Positions 38,643-51,485 are shown, counted from the stretch's first letter. The stretch: 64,000 bases of DNA from Saururus chinensis (GCA_035235625.1 CP141140.1:67410782-67474781); one strand, 5' to 3'. Notes: a model not told the origin generated them from the sequence alone. Translations and numbers: made by a program.

Positions 38643-39504
38643 CTAGATAAGGTGGGACACTTGAAGGAGGGCTCAACTAGACTTCTAGTTGAGTTAAGAC
38701 TCATTATAGATGATTTTAGGCAGTTGTATGGGTTAGTTTCCCATTTGTAATGGGTTAGGAAAATCGGATTCCAAATTTGTAACCAAAGGGGCGGGCTAGT
38801 ACTAGTAGGATTATGCTTCCCGACCCATTCCCTATATAAGGGGCATCATGGCAGATTGGGCAAAAAAATTTATGCATTCAGAGAACTCAAAATTTTTGCA
38901 AGGGCGGATTGAGAGCTTTAGCAACACTTCCAAGGGACTATTGACAGCGTACACTTTGTTGGAGACTTAGAGGAGCTAATATGGTACAACTCAGCTAAGG
39001 GACTAACCATACTCAACATATCAATAAGGCTTGAGAGCGGACTCAGTCAAGGATGAGACTGTTTAGCTAGATAGCTGAGAGGGGATGGGTTTAGGAACAA
39101 AGTAGGGGCCTTGTTATTGTAAACTGCGGTGCTGAATAAAGGTTTTGGAGGCGGTCTTCCTTTTTTCTCATTGTTTTTCTGCGTTGTGGTTGTGTTGGAC
39201 GGGCAAAGACCTGGGTGAAACAAGGGGATAGGTTGTTGGTTGCGCTGGGTAACCAGGTTATCACGGGTGCGAATGCTAGGCTCAGCTTTACGCCCGTGAC
39301 ACCACCTCTTTTGATGATATTAGGGGAAAAAAGAAAGAACTAATCATGTCCAACAAGTAGTGATTGTGTTCTTATATGTACCTTAAAAATTTCCTTAATA
39401 TCTCATAATTAACCCTCTTATGAATTTTTTAGTAAAGTAAGGTACTATGGGATTATTGTGGCGTATATAGTCGTGTTTTAAAAGGAATGGCCTAACCCTC
39501 GTTT

Positions 39505-39895
39505 GTATGGATACCATTTAGATTGATATATGGGAAAATTCGACCAAATCTGACCTATTTAAGTGTTTGATATGAACACGAATAACTATTTAGGTTGTGT
39601 TTTATGCGATCCAACTTGACTAAGTCAATAAATAATAATTTTAATTTTTTTTTAGTAAGAGACAAGACTAAATAATAAATTTAAATTTTATATTTTTTAA
39701 TAATTAAATAAGGTTTTAAAAAATAAAAAATTAACTTTTTATACCAAATGAATTAGGTCGAGTTTAAAATATTCAGGTCAACTCAAATTTAAGTTATTAT
39801 TTCTTAAATTTTATGTTCGTGTTTGACAAAACCTGACCTAAACCTAACCCGATGCATAACTAATCGGTTATTAAGTTGTGTTCATGTTGCAGCCA
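39505..39895. repeat. Dispersed repeat copy B
   Basis: Same order of words as 16742-17160: GTTTTATGCGATCCAACTTG, then an AT-rich middle, then GTTTGACAAAACCTGACC. It lies in arm A just outside the solo LTR. Confidence 0.5.
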
Positions 39896-40545
39896 AATAT
39901 TCCAGGTAGCAACATAAAACTTAGCAAAAAAAAAGAAAGAACCAATTTAATCGGCTGTTTAATGTAAAAGTCAGCCAATTCGAAAGTGTACTTGCTTTTT
40001 GTATTAACAAGGAGTGCCAATTTTCTCCACTCCACAAGTCAAGGAATATATTCCTTGCGAGTGGCCCTACCCTTGGGTGTAGAGCGTCAAATGACTAGAA
40101 TATGATTACACATATTTTGGCCATCTGTTAAGTAACATCATGCTCCCTTCATCTTTTCATAAAAAAAATACTTCATCCATTCTAAAATAATAGTCTTATT
40201 TTAATAATTTTTATCCTACTATTACAGCAGCCTTACATTTAAGTGTATGATTTAACTCTTTAAAATGAAATAATTTTAATTATCTTAAAAAACTAAATCA
40301 AACTTAACACAGTTTATTATTTTAAGTAAGACATCTTATATGGCCTTGATCAATTCAGATTCGAATTGGCCAATTCAACCAAATAATAACAGTTTTGTTC
40401 AAGCAAATGCAGTGATAATTTGAGAAATGTGATGTCAAAGTCTGTATTTTCAGCTCTTGAGTGCTGATGAGGTGATTGAAAGGTGGAGACATTTTGAAGG
40501 CTCACTTTCTATTATAAGCAACAGCAGGGTCCCATGTATTTATCG

Positions 40546-40601
40546 TTTTCGTCCTTTAGAGAGTGAGCTTTCATTTTCGTCCTTTAGAGAGTGAGCTTTC
40601 A
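40546..40601. repeat. 28-bp tandem duplication
   Basis: TTTTCGTCCTTTAGAGAGTG repeats with period 28. The partner arm has only one copy of this unit, so it arose after the inverted duplication. Confidence 0.85.
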
Positions 40602-41170
40602 AAATGGCCACCATCAATGGTGGGAAGCAAAGAAAAAGTAATCCGCCATGTAAGGTGTTATATGAAAACGACATTACCAACATAGTAATAATTACAATTA
40701 TTACTTATCTATATCATTATCAAAGTAAAAAGGGATGAGATTTTTATATATATCCTAATAGAAGTGCTCTTTTTAAGAGATTTAGAGTCTTATTACAATA
40801 TGCAAATTGAGTTTAAGTTTAACAATTTTACACGATTCATATACATGAGTCTATAAATAATACTTCAAGTGTATTACGAGTAATTTAGAATTTTTATGAT
40901 AAAAGTATCTGTCCTGCCAAGATAGATTCCACAATTGTTTTGTAGTCATGTACATAATTTAGCGCCAAGTATTGCCAGTATTCTCCTAGAACTGGTGGAT
41001 AAGAAACTACAAAAAAAAGGTCTACAGTGACACAACAACAACAACGTGCACAAGAATTTGTTACTAATAATATGCATCTACAATGTGCATAGGAATTGAC
41101 CGTCGTAGTTTCTCTTTTTTGCGACTGCCTCTTACGTACATCATTGTTGGTCTAATAGCTAACTACTTAT

Positions 41171-43100
41171 GAACATCAGCGACTATTGATCTCACTGTCA
41201 ACAAATATTAATAGACTTTAATTGTAGTTGATTTTATCATTTATTTTTTAAATTTTTTTAAGGTTAGATATAAATATTTTTTAAAAATTATAATTTTATA
41301 TTTATTCTTTTACATGAATATGTAAAAAAATTATCTATTGAGTTTATCAGCCCCCAAAATTTTAAATTTTGGTTCTATCCCCGACCGTTGGCATTACTGT
41401 TGGAATTGTAGAATAAAAGAAGGAAAATAGAGCGAGGATATACAGGGTAGTAAGGAGAGAAAAAATGGGGAACACATGGAGAGAAGAGATCAATAAAATA
41501 GACAAGGAAAAAAAAGGAGAAGAAAGACATTGTTGGGGGAATAACAGCCTTTTGGTTATTAGCATATTATTGTATGCATTGAAATAACCATTAGTTAGAC
41601 ATTTTCATGGCATTAGTTGTTTTATATTTTAGATTGCTGCATTTTATAGCCTTAATTTTATAACTTTAACAAAATCCTATATTTCAGAGCTTAGATTTCA
41701 AAATGCATGCCGAAATCCTGTGTTTTCAGAATGCATGATAGAATACAACCTAAACTTTATCTTCATCTAATAAGAAGATATAAATATTAATCCACAAAAT
41801 TTAGTTATATAATAAAAAAAACTCAAACCAATGTACAAATAAAGATAGAAAGGCTAATACATAACACATATAGTTAGGTAACAAAAAATAGAAAACATCA
41901 ATCCACATTCAAATGATGAGAATTGTTGGGGGTCTCCTTGGACTTTAGTAATTCCAACATTTTGCTAAAGCAAATGCTTACTACCATCTATTTTCAAATC
42001 CCATCGCTTTTGAATTATCATTTTCGAGTGGCTTGTAGGCTTTGTGCTTGTTAGTAGCATTAAAATTTGTTAGTAAGCTTCAAAATTTGGAGCTCAACCA
42101 TGTGCCTTGTCAAATGTTTTTTGCAATTCATTTATGAATTTGGAGGGAAGCATAAAGACATCTAATCTTAGAACCAAGAATGTTCATATGAATTCACATA
42201 ATCTAATCTTGACTTGAATCTCAGCTTGACCAGTCAAGACATATCACACTCCTAACAGAAGAGATTGGTTTAAGCTGCAAGATCTCTAATTTTAACCTGA
42301 TTTAATTTTCTTTTAATTATGTGATATTATGTGGTTTTGTTTAAATTGCCAGTTTGACTTGATTTTGGGGTAAAGAGCTAGTAATTATAGTTTTAACATG
42401 GTTTAATTGCATTTTCATAAGTTTTAATATCAAACTTGATTTATCTAATTTTTAATAAAATTTATGGGATTTTATGGCACTTTGTCCTTAATTAAGGGTG
42501 TGGACCCCATGTCCACATTGGACAGTGTGTGACCCACTTGACCCTTAAAACTTCTATTATTTTATTTCAGTAAATTTTGAAATAATTAAACTCATTTATA
42601 GCCCAATAATAACCCTAATTAGCCATTTAGGACTTTTTTACCCTATTATAAAGCCTAACAGTTTGTAAATATAACTCAAAACACAATTCCACTTCTGTTG
42701 GCCTGTTCTTCACTGCACAACACATCACAAAGCCAGCCAAAGCTAGTAACAATTACTGCAAATTGTAATCTTGATCACGGCAAAAAAGCATAACAACAAT
42801 TGGGAAAGAAAAAAAATTGCAACTGGTATTTGAGCTCACAATGCACAGATTAATCTGGAGACATGGGACACTGTTTTACCTAAATGCAGCATGCAATCTA
42901 GATGTTTTTTATTTTTATTTTGAAATAATACTATAATCTCCAAACCATCCAAAAAACAAGCAACCAAGATTTTCAGCCACCAGAAAGAAAACACATTTTA
43001 CCAAGCTCAGGCAGATCAAAACAAGCAGAAGGAAAAGCAACACAGAAATCGTAAAATCCACATACATCAAATAATGAACTACCTCAAAACGCAAGAACCG
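41171..43100. other. Intergenic, no gene recognised
   Basis: AT-rich DNA with no supported coding region or clean repeat end. Confidence 0.55.
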
Positions 43101-43330
43101 TCCCCTTAACCAAATCAGAATTATGCACAAGTAAACTCCAAGCCCTGAATTTAAACCACCAAATCTCATTGGGTACAACGAAAAAAATTGTAAATTTGAA
43201 AAAATATGTGCTTTCCATTTGACTTTAGAAAACGAAGACTACAATGAAAATTACAGATAAAAACTGACCAAAGAGAGGATTAGCAGGTAGACCATCACTA
43301 CAAAAGGGTTTTAGTGTTGATTAAGGAGAT
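43100..43330. repeat. Direct duplicate of 55140-55385
   Basis: Shares long near-identical words with 55140-55385, for example AAATCTCATTGG and GGTAGACCATCA, in the same order and orientation. It lies 3' of the ERGIC3-like exon on that exon's strand, so it may be intron sequence of the lost gene; that link is inference. Confidence 0.7.
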
Positions 43331-43792
43331 TGATTGAATAGTTGCAGGTCAATGCAACAAGAGAAGCAACGATAATGATATCAAAGAACTGTTGTAGCTC
43401 TTGCTTGGAGGGGAAGAAGCCAGTAGAAGGTTCTTTCCCTCTAAGAAACCACTATAATAACATTTTAAAAAAACAAATTTTCTATTCGAACAATCTGCAG
43501 CTCCCCAATACCATCCTACAAAACACTTTGCTTTTACAATTTTTAACCCATTTTATCCGTCTCCCCTATATAGTTCCAGAGTTTCCAGGTTCTCACCAAA
43601 CTCATGGACAATCGGAACAAATTTCAAAACTCATCAGAGAAACACACTTTACTATGTGCTAAAGAAAACGATTTCCACTATTGGAGCAGTGCTCCGTGCG
43701 TTTCAATTGAAACACATTGTCTACAATGTACAAAAACTGATTCCAAACAGAAAAAAGCAAAGAAAGAGCGGGAAAATGATGGGAGGAATTAC

Positions 43793-43938
43793 AGAATTCG
43801 GAGATGAAGAGGAGGAAGATGATGACGGAGGAGACAAGGTTGATGACGTCGCCGAAGAGGGTGCGGCTGTAGAAGTCCTCGTTGATCATTGATCTTGGGG
43901 TAGGCGTCTAAGTTCCTGAGCTTGTTGAGGAACTCCAT
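43793..43938 (-). pseudogene. ERGIC3/ERV46-like exon 1 fragment, frameshifted
   Basis: On the minus strand from ATG 43938 it reads MEFLNKLRNLDAYPKIN, then after a frame change EDFYSRTLFGDVINLVSSVI and a hydrophobic segment ending ISEF. This matches the conserved cytosolic N-terminus and first membrane segment of plant ERGIC3-type proteins (ER-Golgi cargo receptors of COPII vesicles), as I know the family. The break is a 7-bp tandem duplication (GATCAAT GATCAAC near 43890). A GT donor follows at 43792. No later exons were found downstream, so it is a broken fragment. Confidence 0.65.
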
Positions 43939-44249
43939 CTTCCCTAATTCTGGAGCAGTAGCTAAAAGCAAAGATCCCCACAAGCGAGTAGGGAGTCGGA
44001 TGGAGACGGCTCCAAGATCGCCCGACATATCAAAATGGTTAACATAGAGAAGGTTTACGAAGAGAGGATGGCCAAGGTCGGGTCGGAGCAAGAGGTGGCG
44101 GAGCAAGAGGCGGCCATGAGCGGAGTAGGCAATAGGGTATGCGGAGGAAAAAAAATCAAAACAGAGAATGGAAGACAAAGCGGCGGTCGGAGGGTGAGAG
44201 GAGACGAAGAAGACATTACCTGGCCACAATTGTTTCTCCGACAAGGATG

Positions 44250-45797
44250 GTGGTCTCTACCAAGCTCTAGACTCTGTGTGAGAATGGCAGCCTCCTCCAA
44301 GCGCGGTGAGAATGGCAGCCTCTGGACGAGTGCATTTGGCAACCACCCTTTTCCAGTGCGTGCCGATTTACCTTTTTTCAATGCTTATGTTATTTTACAA
44401 TACCACCTCTCGAGGTGGCGTTGTAAAATCTCACTTCTGCGTTATAAATTATCTAGCCAAATTCTCTTAAGTTATTTTTTTTAACTGACGCTATATTTCA
44501 AATACATGAATTAGTTCTTTAATTACTAATGTTATATTTGAAATAATAAATTTTAAATCTTAATGTAATAACACTGAATTGTAAATGTAGCATAGACAAT
44601 CCAAAATCACTAATGTGAGATTTTAAAATTTTAAAATTTTATTTTCAAATTCTAATTGACTAACCCTCTATAAGTGAATTGAGCGATATTTTCTAGTCAG
44701 ATATGGATAGTTGTTAGTGTTTTAGTCCCTTGTTTAATCATTGGAATATGGTCAATAAGAGTGTGATTTACCTTTGTTGAAAAATAGCCATTATTCAAAG
44801 CATAGAGAACTCCTTAACGGGGGTTAGTCAACTTGGATTCTAAAATAATGGATTTAGAATATGAAATTATAAAATCTAATCCAAATTCCTGAATTTGAAC
44901 TACCAGATTTCAAATTATTTTGATGCCCAAATCCAATTTTGCAAAATTCCTTCTATTTGAGCTGGCGGATTTCAAAATAATTAACTCTTGTAAATATTTT
45001 ATCTACAATTTTTAAACTTGACTAATCCATAAGTTATAGTTTAATAACCTCAAGCATGTTATTGCACATAAAATAAAAATATTTATATTACAAGACAACT
45101 TTTTTTAGTAAAAAAACTACAATACAATAATGCACAAGGCCCCCAAGTCATAACAATACTCAATCTACAAGTCCATCTTCATAAGCATTGCATCATTATA
45201 CATCAGTTGGGACACTTCCACCAATTTTTTATATTTGTCACTACTTTTTCCTTCTTCCTTGGATTTTTTGATGGCCTTTCTTTAATAGTTCAAATCCTCT
45301 CAGTTGAAACATAACACTTTTAACATAATAGTCACAACATAATAATAGCTTTTACTTCATCTACAAAGAAACAATTTGTTTAGTCTATTGATCACTTTTG
45401 TTCTGTACCTAAGTCACTCAATATGTTTCGATTGTTAGCGGATGATGTATTTAGCTTTTTCCTTCTCTCTAGACTTTTTTTCGTGCACACCTCTATAGCA
45501 TCAAACCCTTGAATTTAGAAATTGGTTCTACTATATATAAATAAAAATGTTGACGGTTATTTCTAGTAGACTAATTGTGAAACAATCTTTTACATACCAA
45601 AATCCTCTGATAGGTCTTGATTGCTTGTAGGCACTGTATAAGCTTCATCTAGTCCTGCACAATTTTAAAAATTGAGTAATGAAGCCTTAAACACAATACT
45701 GCATATACTTGTCAGAAAAGTTTACATGACACCAAACTGAGCAAGTAAGGGGTATAGTAGATCTCTTACCTAGTGAAGTAGTTGCTTCATAATATAG
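44250..45797. other. Intergenic, no gene recognised
   Basis: AT-rich sequence between the ERGIC3-like fragment and the MULE. Only a short near-palindrome CCACCTCTCGAGGTGG near 44403 stands out. Confidence 0.55.
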
Positions 45798-45806
45798 CTA
45801 TATAAA

Positions 45807-45886
45807 GAGTTTTTTCCATATTGCCTAGCCAGAGAATGAAAAATTCCATATTCCCTGGATTTTAAATGAAATGTCATATGACCTAT
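45807..45886 (+). repeat. MULE left terminal inverted repeat
   Basis: About 80 bp, roughly four in five positions matching the complement of 51397-51476 by eye, with one small gap. Confidence 0.8.
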
Positions 45887-46139
45887 TTATGGACAAAACT
45901 GTCCTTAGGTTTCCACTATATTATGTTTTAAAGTAGAGAGTAATAAATGAACACCGGAACAATGTTGCGCCGTTCTAGTGTGATGGGAGTCATAGGCGAC
46001 TAACGAAACTCACCGGCGGGAGGAGACCAGCGGTGACTCACTGGCGAGTGTTGATGAACAAGAAAAAAATATTTTTTGACACCACAAACATTGTGTGAGT
46101 GCTCCAAAGATTGCATTTCGCAGAAACGGTCCTTCTTTT

Positions 46140-48280
46140 ACACTGGTGATAGATAGGATTGATATTTGCATCCATTATAATGGAGAGGTAGAAAATGATG
46201 ACGCGTATATTAATGGAATGACACGGCTGATGAACATTCATCCGTCAGTGATCTTTGGCGAGCTGCTGGGATAAGTCAAAGCACAACTTTCCGTCAATGG
46301 TAAAGTTAGTTTAAAGTATTTAATTTCATCATCCCAATCATCCATGATATATGAATTACAAGATGATGAGGACCTCCAATCAGTGTTCTCCATTTATAAG
46401 AAGGTGAATAAGGAGGTGTTCTCATTGTATGCCGAGATGAAAGAGCCCTACAAGGGTGATAAATCACCATCACCATCCTTAGAAAGGGACCAGACAGACA
46501 ATAGAACTAAATCACAAGTCGCAATGGCTCATCCCAGCTCTAATGTCGGATTTCATACCAGAAGGTAACAATGAATCTTTAGATTATACGCAATTGGACT
46601 CTTTCATTTACTCGAGACCACGATATCAACCATATCGTGTTAAGGTAAAATTATATCTTGTGAAGAAATAAACACAACGTGTAATATATCACATTAGTAA
46701 TTATACAACACACATGCGATATATCAATTATGAGTTGCAGCTTAGATATAATAACACGACATGCATTCATGTCGTGGTTTTGATAACACATTTTAAAATG
46801 TTAGCGTGTTAAGCAAATACACGATGTCGACTGATGTCACATTTTTTTAACATGATAATGTGCAATGCAGATTGGGAGAACTGGGAAATTTACCCTCAAC
46901 AAATCCATGCCAATCTTCTTTCACCAATCCAACAAGTACAGAACCTGAAATAGAAGTCAATCAGAATAGATCAAAGGAATTGTCGCCAACGATGGGTGGG
47001 ACAAGGACTTCATTTGATAACTACGAACCTCCATACATCCCTTGTAATTACGACGGTGAAGAAGGCGAAGAAGTTGAAAATATGTGGGGTGAGGATCAGT
47101 GGTACGATAATGATATAGTTGGCATGGAAAGTATGTCTAACCACGAAGAATTTGGAAACAATGAGGTTCCCAGTAACGTCGACATTTGAGGCAAATGCAA
47201 ATTGGGGTACAGTGGATGATTTAAACATGTTGGAATTGAATATTGGTGAAGGCCAGTTAATGACGGGTAGTTTGCAAGCTAAGGATTACCAGAAGCTCCT
47301 CGAATTGGGTGCACATTTTCTATGCCTATTGCATTTCAAGAGGGTCTTGATCGACTTAGTAATAAAGGTGAAGTTCACATACTGTGTGGTGGATGAAAAC
47401 CGGAATGCGTACGCCGCAAAGTGCTCCAATCATACTTGTAACTGGTACATAAGGGCTTCAAAAATAGGAGATCATGTGACTGTCATGTGGTTAGTGCCAA
47501 ATCATTCATGTGGAACCCAAAGGAAGTCAACTGACCATCCCCTAGCATCGCACCTTTGGATTGCAAGAAAATGTTATGGCCTGTTTAAAGACTCAGTGGA
47601 CATTACACCTAAGAGCATAACAAGTTATATTTCGAAGCATTGGGGCATAACTACGAACTACAAGAAATGCTGGCGCGCAGGTAATGCATGAGAATAGTCG
47701 AAGTGTTGATTTAGTGTCACGATATGTTAGTCTAGCGTGTTATCGTTTACACGCTAAAACTACAGTCGCATTTTTTGCTCACACGACATACGTAAATATT
47801 GTGTTAACATGAACATGATCAATCATCCTACATGGATTTCGATCACACGAATACAAACAATGTCGGGTGATCAGGAACACGATGTAAACCTCAGTCGTAT
47901 AACCTTTACTAAATTGTATTCGGTCGTGTAGGTAAAGCACTGACTTATTTAATAGATGGGGACCCAGACAAATCCTACCGCATACTTCCTGCTTTTGGAA
48001 GGAAGATAGAATATATAAATCTAGGAAGTGTAGTTGTTTCAATGAGAACATTCAAAAGAGTATTTTGGATGTTTGGACTCGTTGCGAGAGCTTTCAGAAC
48101 AACAATAAGGATGTTGATGCAACTTTCTTGAAAAGAAAGTATCGTAGACAACTATTGATAGCAACTGCACTAGACGGGAACAATAATATGTTGTGTGTTG
48201 CATTTGCAATGGTTGAGAACAAGTGCGAGAAAACATGGTACTGGTTTCTTGAGTTGCTTAGAAAACATGGTTATTCCCAG
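46140..48280 (+). pseudogene. mudrA-type MULE transposase, truncated and frameshifted
   Basis: Order of recognisable pieces: an N-terminal MuDR segment (ICIHYNGEVEND at about 46160, then MIYELQDDEDLQSVF at 46344); an acidic linker (46860-47189); the MuDR zinc-type domain with C-x4-C-x-W (AAKCSNHTCNWYIRASK near 47415) and NHSCG; then SITSYISKHWGITTNYKKCWRAG. A 251-bp intron (47682-47932, GT-AG) splits codon GK, followed by ALTYLIDGDPDKSYRILPAF. The DDE start is DVDATFLKRKY with the first catalytic Asp, and LLIATALDGNNNMLCVAFAM up to WYWFLELLRKHGYS. Stop after GELLG (about 46270), a frame change near 48100 and loss of everything after about 48275 (rest of DDE, SWIM finger) make it dead. Confidence 0.75.
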
Positions 48281-48420
48281 GGTTGTTCTGGTTCCACAAC
48301 CTCCCGGGGTTGTTCTTCGACCTCTCGGGGTTGTTCCACGACCTCCCAGGTTTGTTCTTCAACTTCCTTAGATTGTTCCACAACTTCCCATGGTTGTTCC
48401 AGAAATTCTGCATTTAGTTT
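48278..48420 (-). repeat. Coding minisatellite, EQPWEVVEQ-type
   Basis: Degenerate units of 21-24 bp, each containing GGTTGTTC(C/T) on the plus strand. On the minus strand they encode repeats such as EQPWEVVEQSKEVEEQTWEV. The block marks the junction where the transposase stops and the opposite-strand gene begins. Confidence 0.7.
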
Positions 48421-50581
48421 CATTAAAAATCTAGTTATTACGGTCCTTTGCAACTTCGGACCAGTCTTCTTCTTCGGTTTGGTGGCAGCTTGCGGTTGCT
48501 GTTTCTCTGTATTTAAGAAGTAAGAAGTCACGTTAGTAAATAAACGATATGCACACCAATCGTCTTTTACCTTACACGATGAAACTACATATCGTATTGA
48601 TGTGAAAACAATAAAAGGACTAATTGTGCTAACAATCACACGACCACAACCAGATTATTTTTTGAAGTAACGTCAGCTCTAATGATCGTGTGATCGATGA
48701 CACGTCCATAACAGAATCATCTTTCTTAATGCACGACTATGTAGTCTATCGTGTACTCAATTATACGAATATCCCCATATGAAATATGATACATTAAAAT
48801 GTCATACTTACTCAAAATGAATCCCTCGTCCACCAGCTCAGGGATAGGTACTGGTTGATCTTCGGGGGCAGATGGTTAGTGAGCTTCTCCGGATTTTAAA
48901 GCTCTTGCCTTTAAACGAACTGACGGCGATCCTTCGGTTCTCAGAGGAGGGGCTGATGCTTGGGCGACTTCCGATTGAGGGGGTTCATGTGGTTGTTTTG
49001 TCTCCGGTTCCTCAGGGGGTTGCATCTGTTCTATGAGGCTAGTTGTCACCTCGAGATCGTTCTTACCACACTTGGGTGCAGCTTCAACTCGCTTAGTGTT
49101 CCATCCCCGCTCACCGTAGAGAACAACCTTCTCCAAAACAACATCACAAATTCCCGTCATGAGATCAACTGGCATGACGATGATTCAATGATGTCCTGGC
49201 CGGAATGTACATACCCCGATGTCTCGCCGTGGAGGGCGTGGGCGGGTCTCATTGGCCGGAAAGTTTACGTACCCGCCTTCTTAGGCTTCGGGGTCTCCCT
49301 TTGGCCATCCATCAAGTGCACCTCTTCGGCAATTGGTGTGATGAGCATAATAATTTGTGAGTCTGGCTTCATTCGCATGAAGACCTCCTCGTACCACTTC
49401 CTGATCCGGTGATGAGATAGAATCTTCTTCCTCCCCTTTTCGCCGGCAGGGTCAAGTTTATTGGCCTTCTCCACGTCGCTCAAAAGTTGGGTAAATCCGG
49501 GCTACCTCTTGCACCTCAGGCTGCATGGAGGACCACTGAGATCCCATACGGAGGTATGCTCATAAAACCATACTTGGCAGATAATACAAAGGAAAATGGT
49601 CAGTAGTGTAATTGGTAAGTATCGAAAGTATGATAAATTAGTCATGTTACTGATAACACGCTTTGAGCCACTTCATGTTTAAAATAACACAATACTTATC
49701 CATCATGTAATGTCCAATCCACAATATTACACTTAGTCATGTTACCGAGATCATGATTGGTATATGTGCATGTTATATGTCGTATGTCCGATAACACAAT
49801 TGACTTGATATCGTGTGAGTGATACGGTGATATACATGCATGTGTAAACATATCGTGTCATTAGATAGACGATAATGGTCTTAAGCGTGGTATATAACAT
49901 ACGAGCATTACCAGGAGCACTAATGAAGCCCCAACGAGAATTTCGGTCGTGGCGGAACTCTCATCCTGTATGCTCGTGATGTTTCGGTGGGCTGCTGATA
50001 TGTCTCTCATCAACATATCATGTACGACGCTAGCCCAATTGTAGCTCCCCATGACTGACAGGTCATCTATGTAATCACACAGAACTGGGGATATGGCTCT
50101 GTTGCTCTGTGTGAATAACACGAGGACACCCATGCGCATAATAGCCAACCGTGCTAAGTCCTCATTTGAAACACTCCATGTTTCAGCAGCCACTTCTTTC
50201 AACATTTCTTCAACTCCTGTCTTCTCTGGTAGCTTTCCTTGGAAAAACTTCTTGTAGAATTGCCCCTTACCTTGGGCAACCTTCTCTCGCTACTTTCCAA
50301 TTTACACGGGTTCCCTTTTCCCCTCAAACCCGTGATCATGGCTACTTCATCCACAGTAAGGGGTAGTCTTTTGCCCCTTATGTTGAAGGCCTCCTGTGAG
50401 TCGTCCCAACACTCACCAATGAGAACCCAATCTCCACCAATATGGCCTTACATCCTGGACGTGAATCTACAAGGTCTTTTGATATACGTAGTCCAGCGGG
50501 GACACTATTCGTTCCCAGACCCGGTCTTCGCCCATAGATTCTCTTCTTTTTCTTTTCTATTGCGAACACTGACCCCGCCAT
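48290..50581 (-). pseudogene. Plant-mobile-domain/DUF1985-like gene relic inside the MULE
   Basis: Minus-strand pieces in order: MAGSVFAIEKKKKRIYG (50581); FNIRGKRLPLTVDEVAMITG (about 50385-50325), which fits the 'F.I..K.L.LT..DV..I.GL' pattern of plant mobile-domain and DUF1985 proteins; EEMLKEVAAETWSVSNEDLA and VLCDYIDDLSVMGSYNWASV (about 50205-49990); a charged segment (49483-49265, 49175-48876); and the glutamate-rich repeat tail. Frames change several times and stops intervene. Such genes accompany some MULEs; whether it was captured or native to the element is open. Confidence 0.55.
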
Positions 50582-51396
50582 TTGATATAATACTCTAACT
50601 TTACGTCTGTAAAATTGGATAAATATATGTAAATCAACAATAGGTCGTGACCATCATCAATAGTCTCATCGATTCACATTATCTAACTAACTTCTATTTA
50701 TATAATAAGTATATCGATCGTGTGATTGAACATACGTGAAGAGGAACTCTCATACACGATATCATAATGATTGAACATGGTGTTTCCAGCGTCTTATCAA
50801 ACACACAATATACGACTCATTGTATTTCTGACCCAAGGATAGTATGCTTCGACTGCCTTTGTCATGTGCTCTCATACATGCCAAATAAAAAATTGTGCAT
50901 ACAAATATCTACAAGGCCTTACCACGAAACCGCGGCTGATGTTCTCCAAGCTGGATTAACCACTCGTTTGGCTGCTACTTTTCTACAAAAGTGTACTCCT
51001 TTACCGGAATTGCTGCATACTAAACCTCGCTACAAAGAAGAACCAGCTTTGGGGCATACAATTTGAAACTCAATTTGCAAAAAAAAACTCGCTCCAAAAC
51101 TAACATCGAACTGTTCTTTGCAAACTCGTTCCAGAATAAAAAAATAACCATAATCTTCAATGTCTAGTCGGATAGGTTTTAAAATCTTCTCTCATGTTGC
51201 GTGAACGCTGCTCAATCAGAGGACTTTCCAATCAGAATGGAGTTTTCAATTAGAAACGACTTTTCAATCGGAGGAATTGCTGGCGTCTGAAGTCATATGC
51301 TAATGAATACGACGTCGTGAGGGTTTTACACAATATAAAACCCTACCTCCGATCAAGGATATTTTAGTCCAAAATTTATCTTATATTGTGTTATTC

Positions 51397-51476
51397 TATG
51401 TTTTATGGCATTTTCGTTTAAAATCCAGGAAATATCGAATTTTCCATTATACAGCCAGGCAATATGGAAAAAATTC
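51397..51476 (-). repeat. MULE right terminal inverted repeat
   Basis: Complement of the left repeat; it ends at ...CCATATTGCC-type sequence read inward, followed directly by the duplicated 9-mer CTATATAAA. Confidence 0.8.
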
Positions 51477-51485
51477 CTATATAAA

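Larger units (their letters stand above)
34592..39301 (+). mobile_element. Solo LTR (~1.1 kb) with nested CACTA element
   Basis: Starts TGTTAGACCCC and ends CCCGTGACA (TG...CA, with TGTTA/TGACA nearly inverted). Flanks CCACA (34587-34591) and CCACC (39302-39306) fit a 5-bp target duplication. The paralogous arm at about 59030-59050 reads straight through as GGTGGCC without the insert, an empty site that confirms the ends. A TATA box TATATAAG (38833) and AATAAA (39135) lie in its right part, so LTR transcription would run rightwards, away from the MATE gene. Removing the CACTA insert and its 3-bp duplication leaves about 1,100 bp. Confidence 0.8.
31830..41170. repeat. Arm A of an inverted duplication (MATE promoter, exon 1, start of intron 1)
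   Basis: Reverse-complement relatives of this arm lie at 57642-60314. Matching blocks in order: 31860-32090 with 60060-60300; 32100-32230 with 59885-60010; 33720-34590 with 59040-59860; 39302-39360 with 58975-59030; 40000-40200 with 58630-58850; 40900-41160 with 57650-57900. The arm is longer than its partner because of later insertions: MITEs at 32.2-33.7 kb and the solo LTR with its nested CACTA element. Confidence 0.8.
45807..51476. mobile_element. Mutator-like element (MULE), 5.67 kb
   Basis: Left end GAGTTTTTTCCATATTGCC and the complement of the right end GAATTTTTTCCATATTGCC begin terminal inverted repeats of about 80 bp. Both are followed by the word TCCTGG/CCCTGGATTTTAAA. The 9-mer CTATATAAA flanks the element perfectly on both sides (45798-45806 and 51477-51485), the target-site length expected of Mutator elements. 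Inside are a decayed mudrA-type transposase on the plus strand and a decayed opposite-strand gene. It cannot move by itself as it stands. Confidence 0.9.

Noticed and set aside
43296-43330. CACTACAAAAGGG as a CACTA end
   Set aside because: The duplicate at 55 kb reads through the same position with ordinary sequence, so no insertion boundary lies there.
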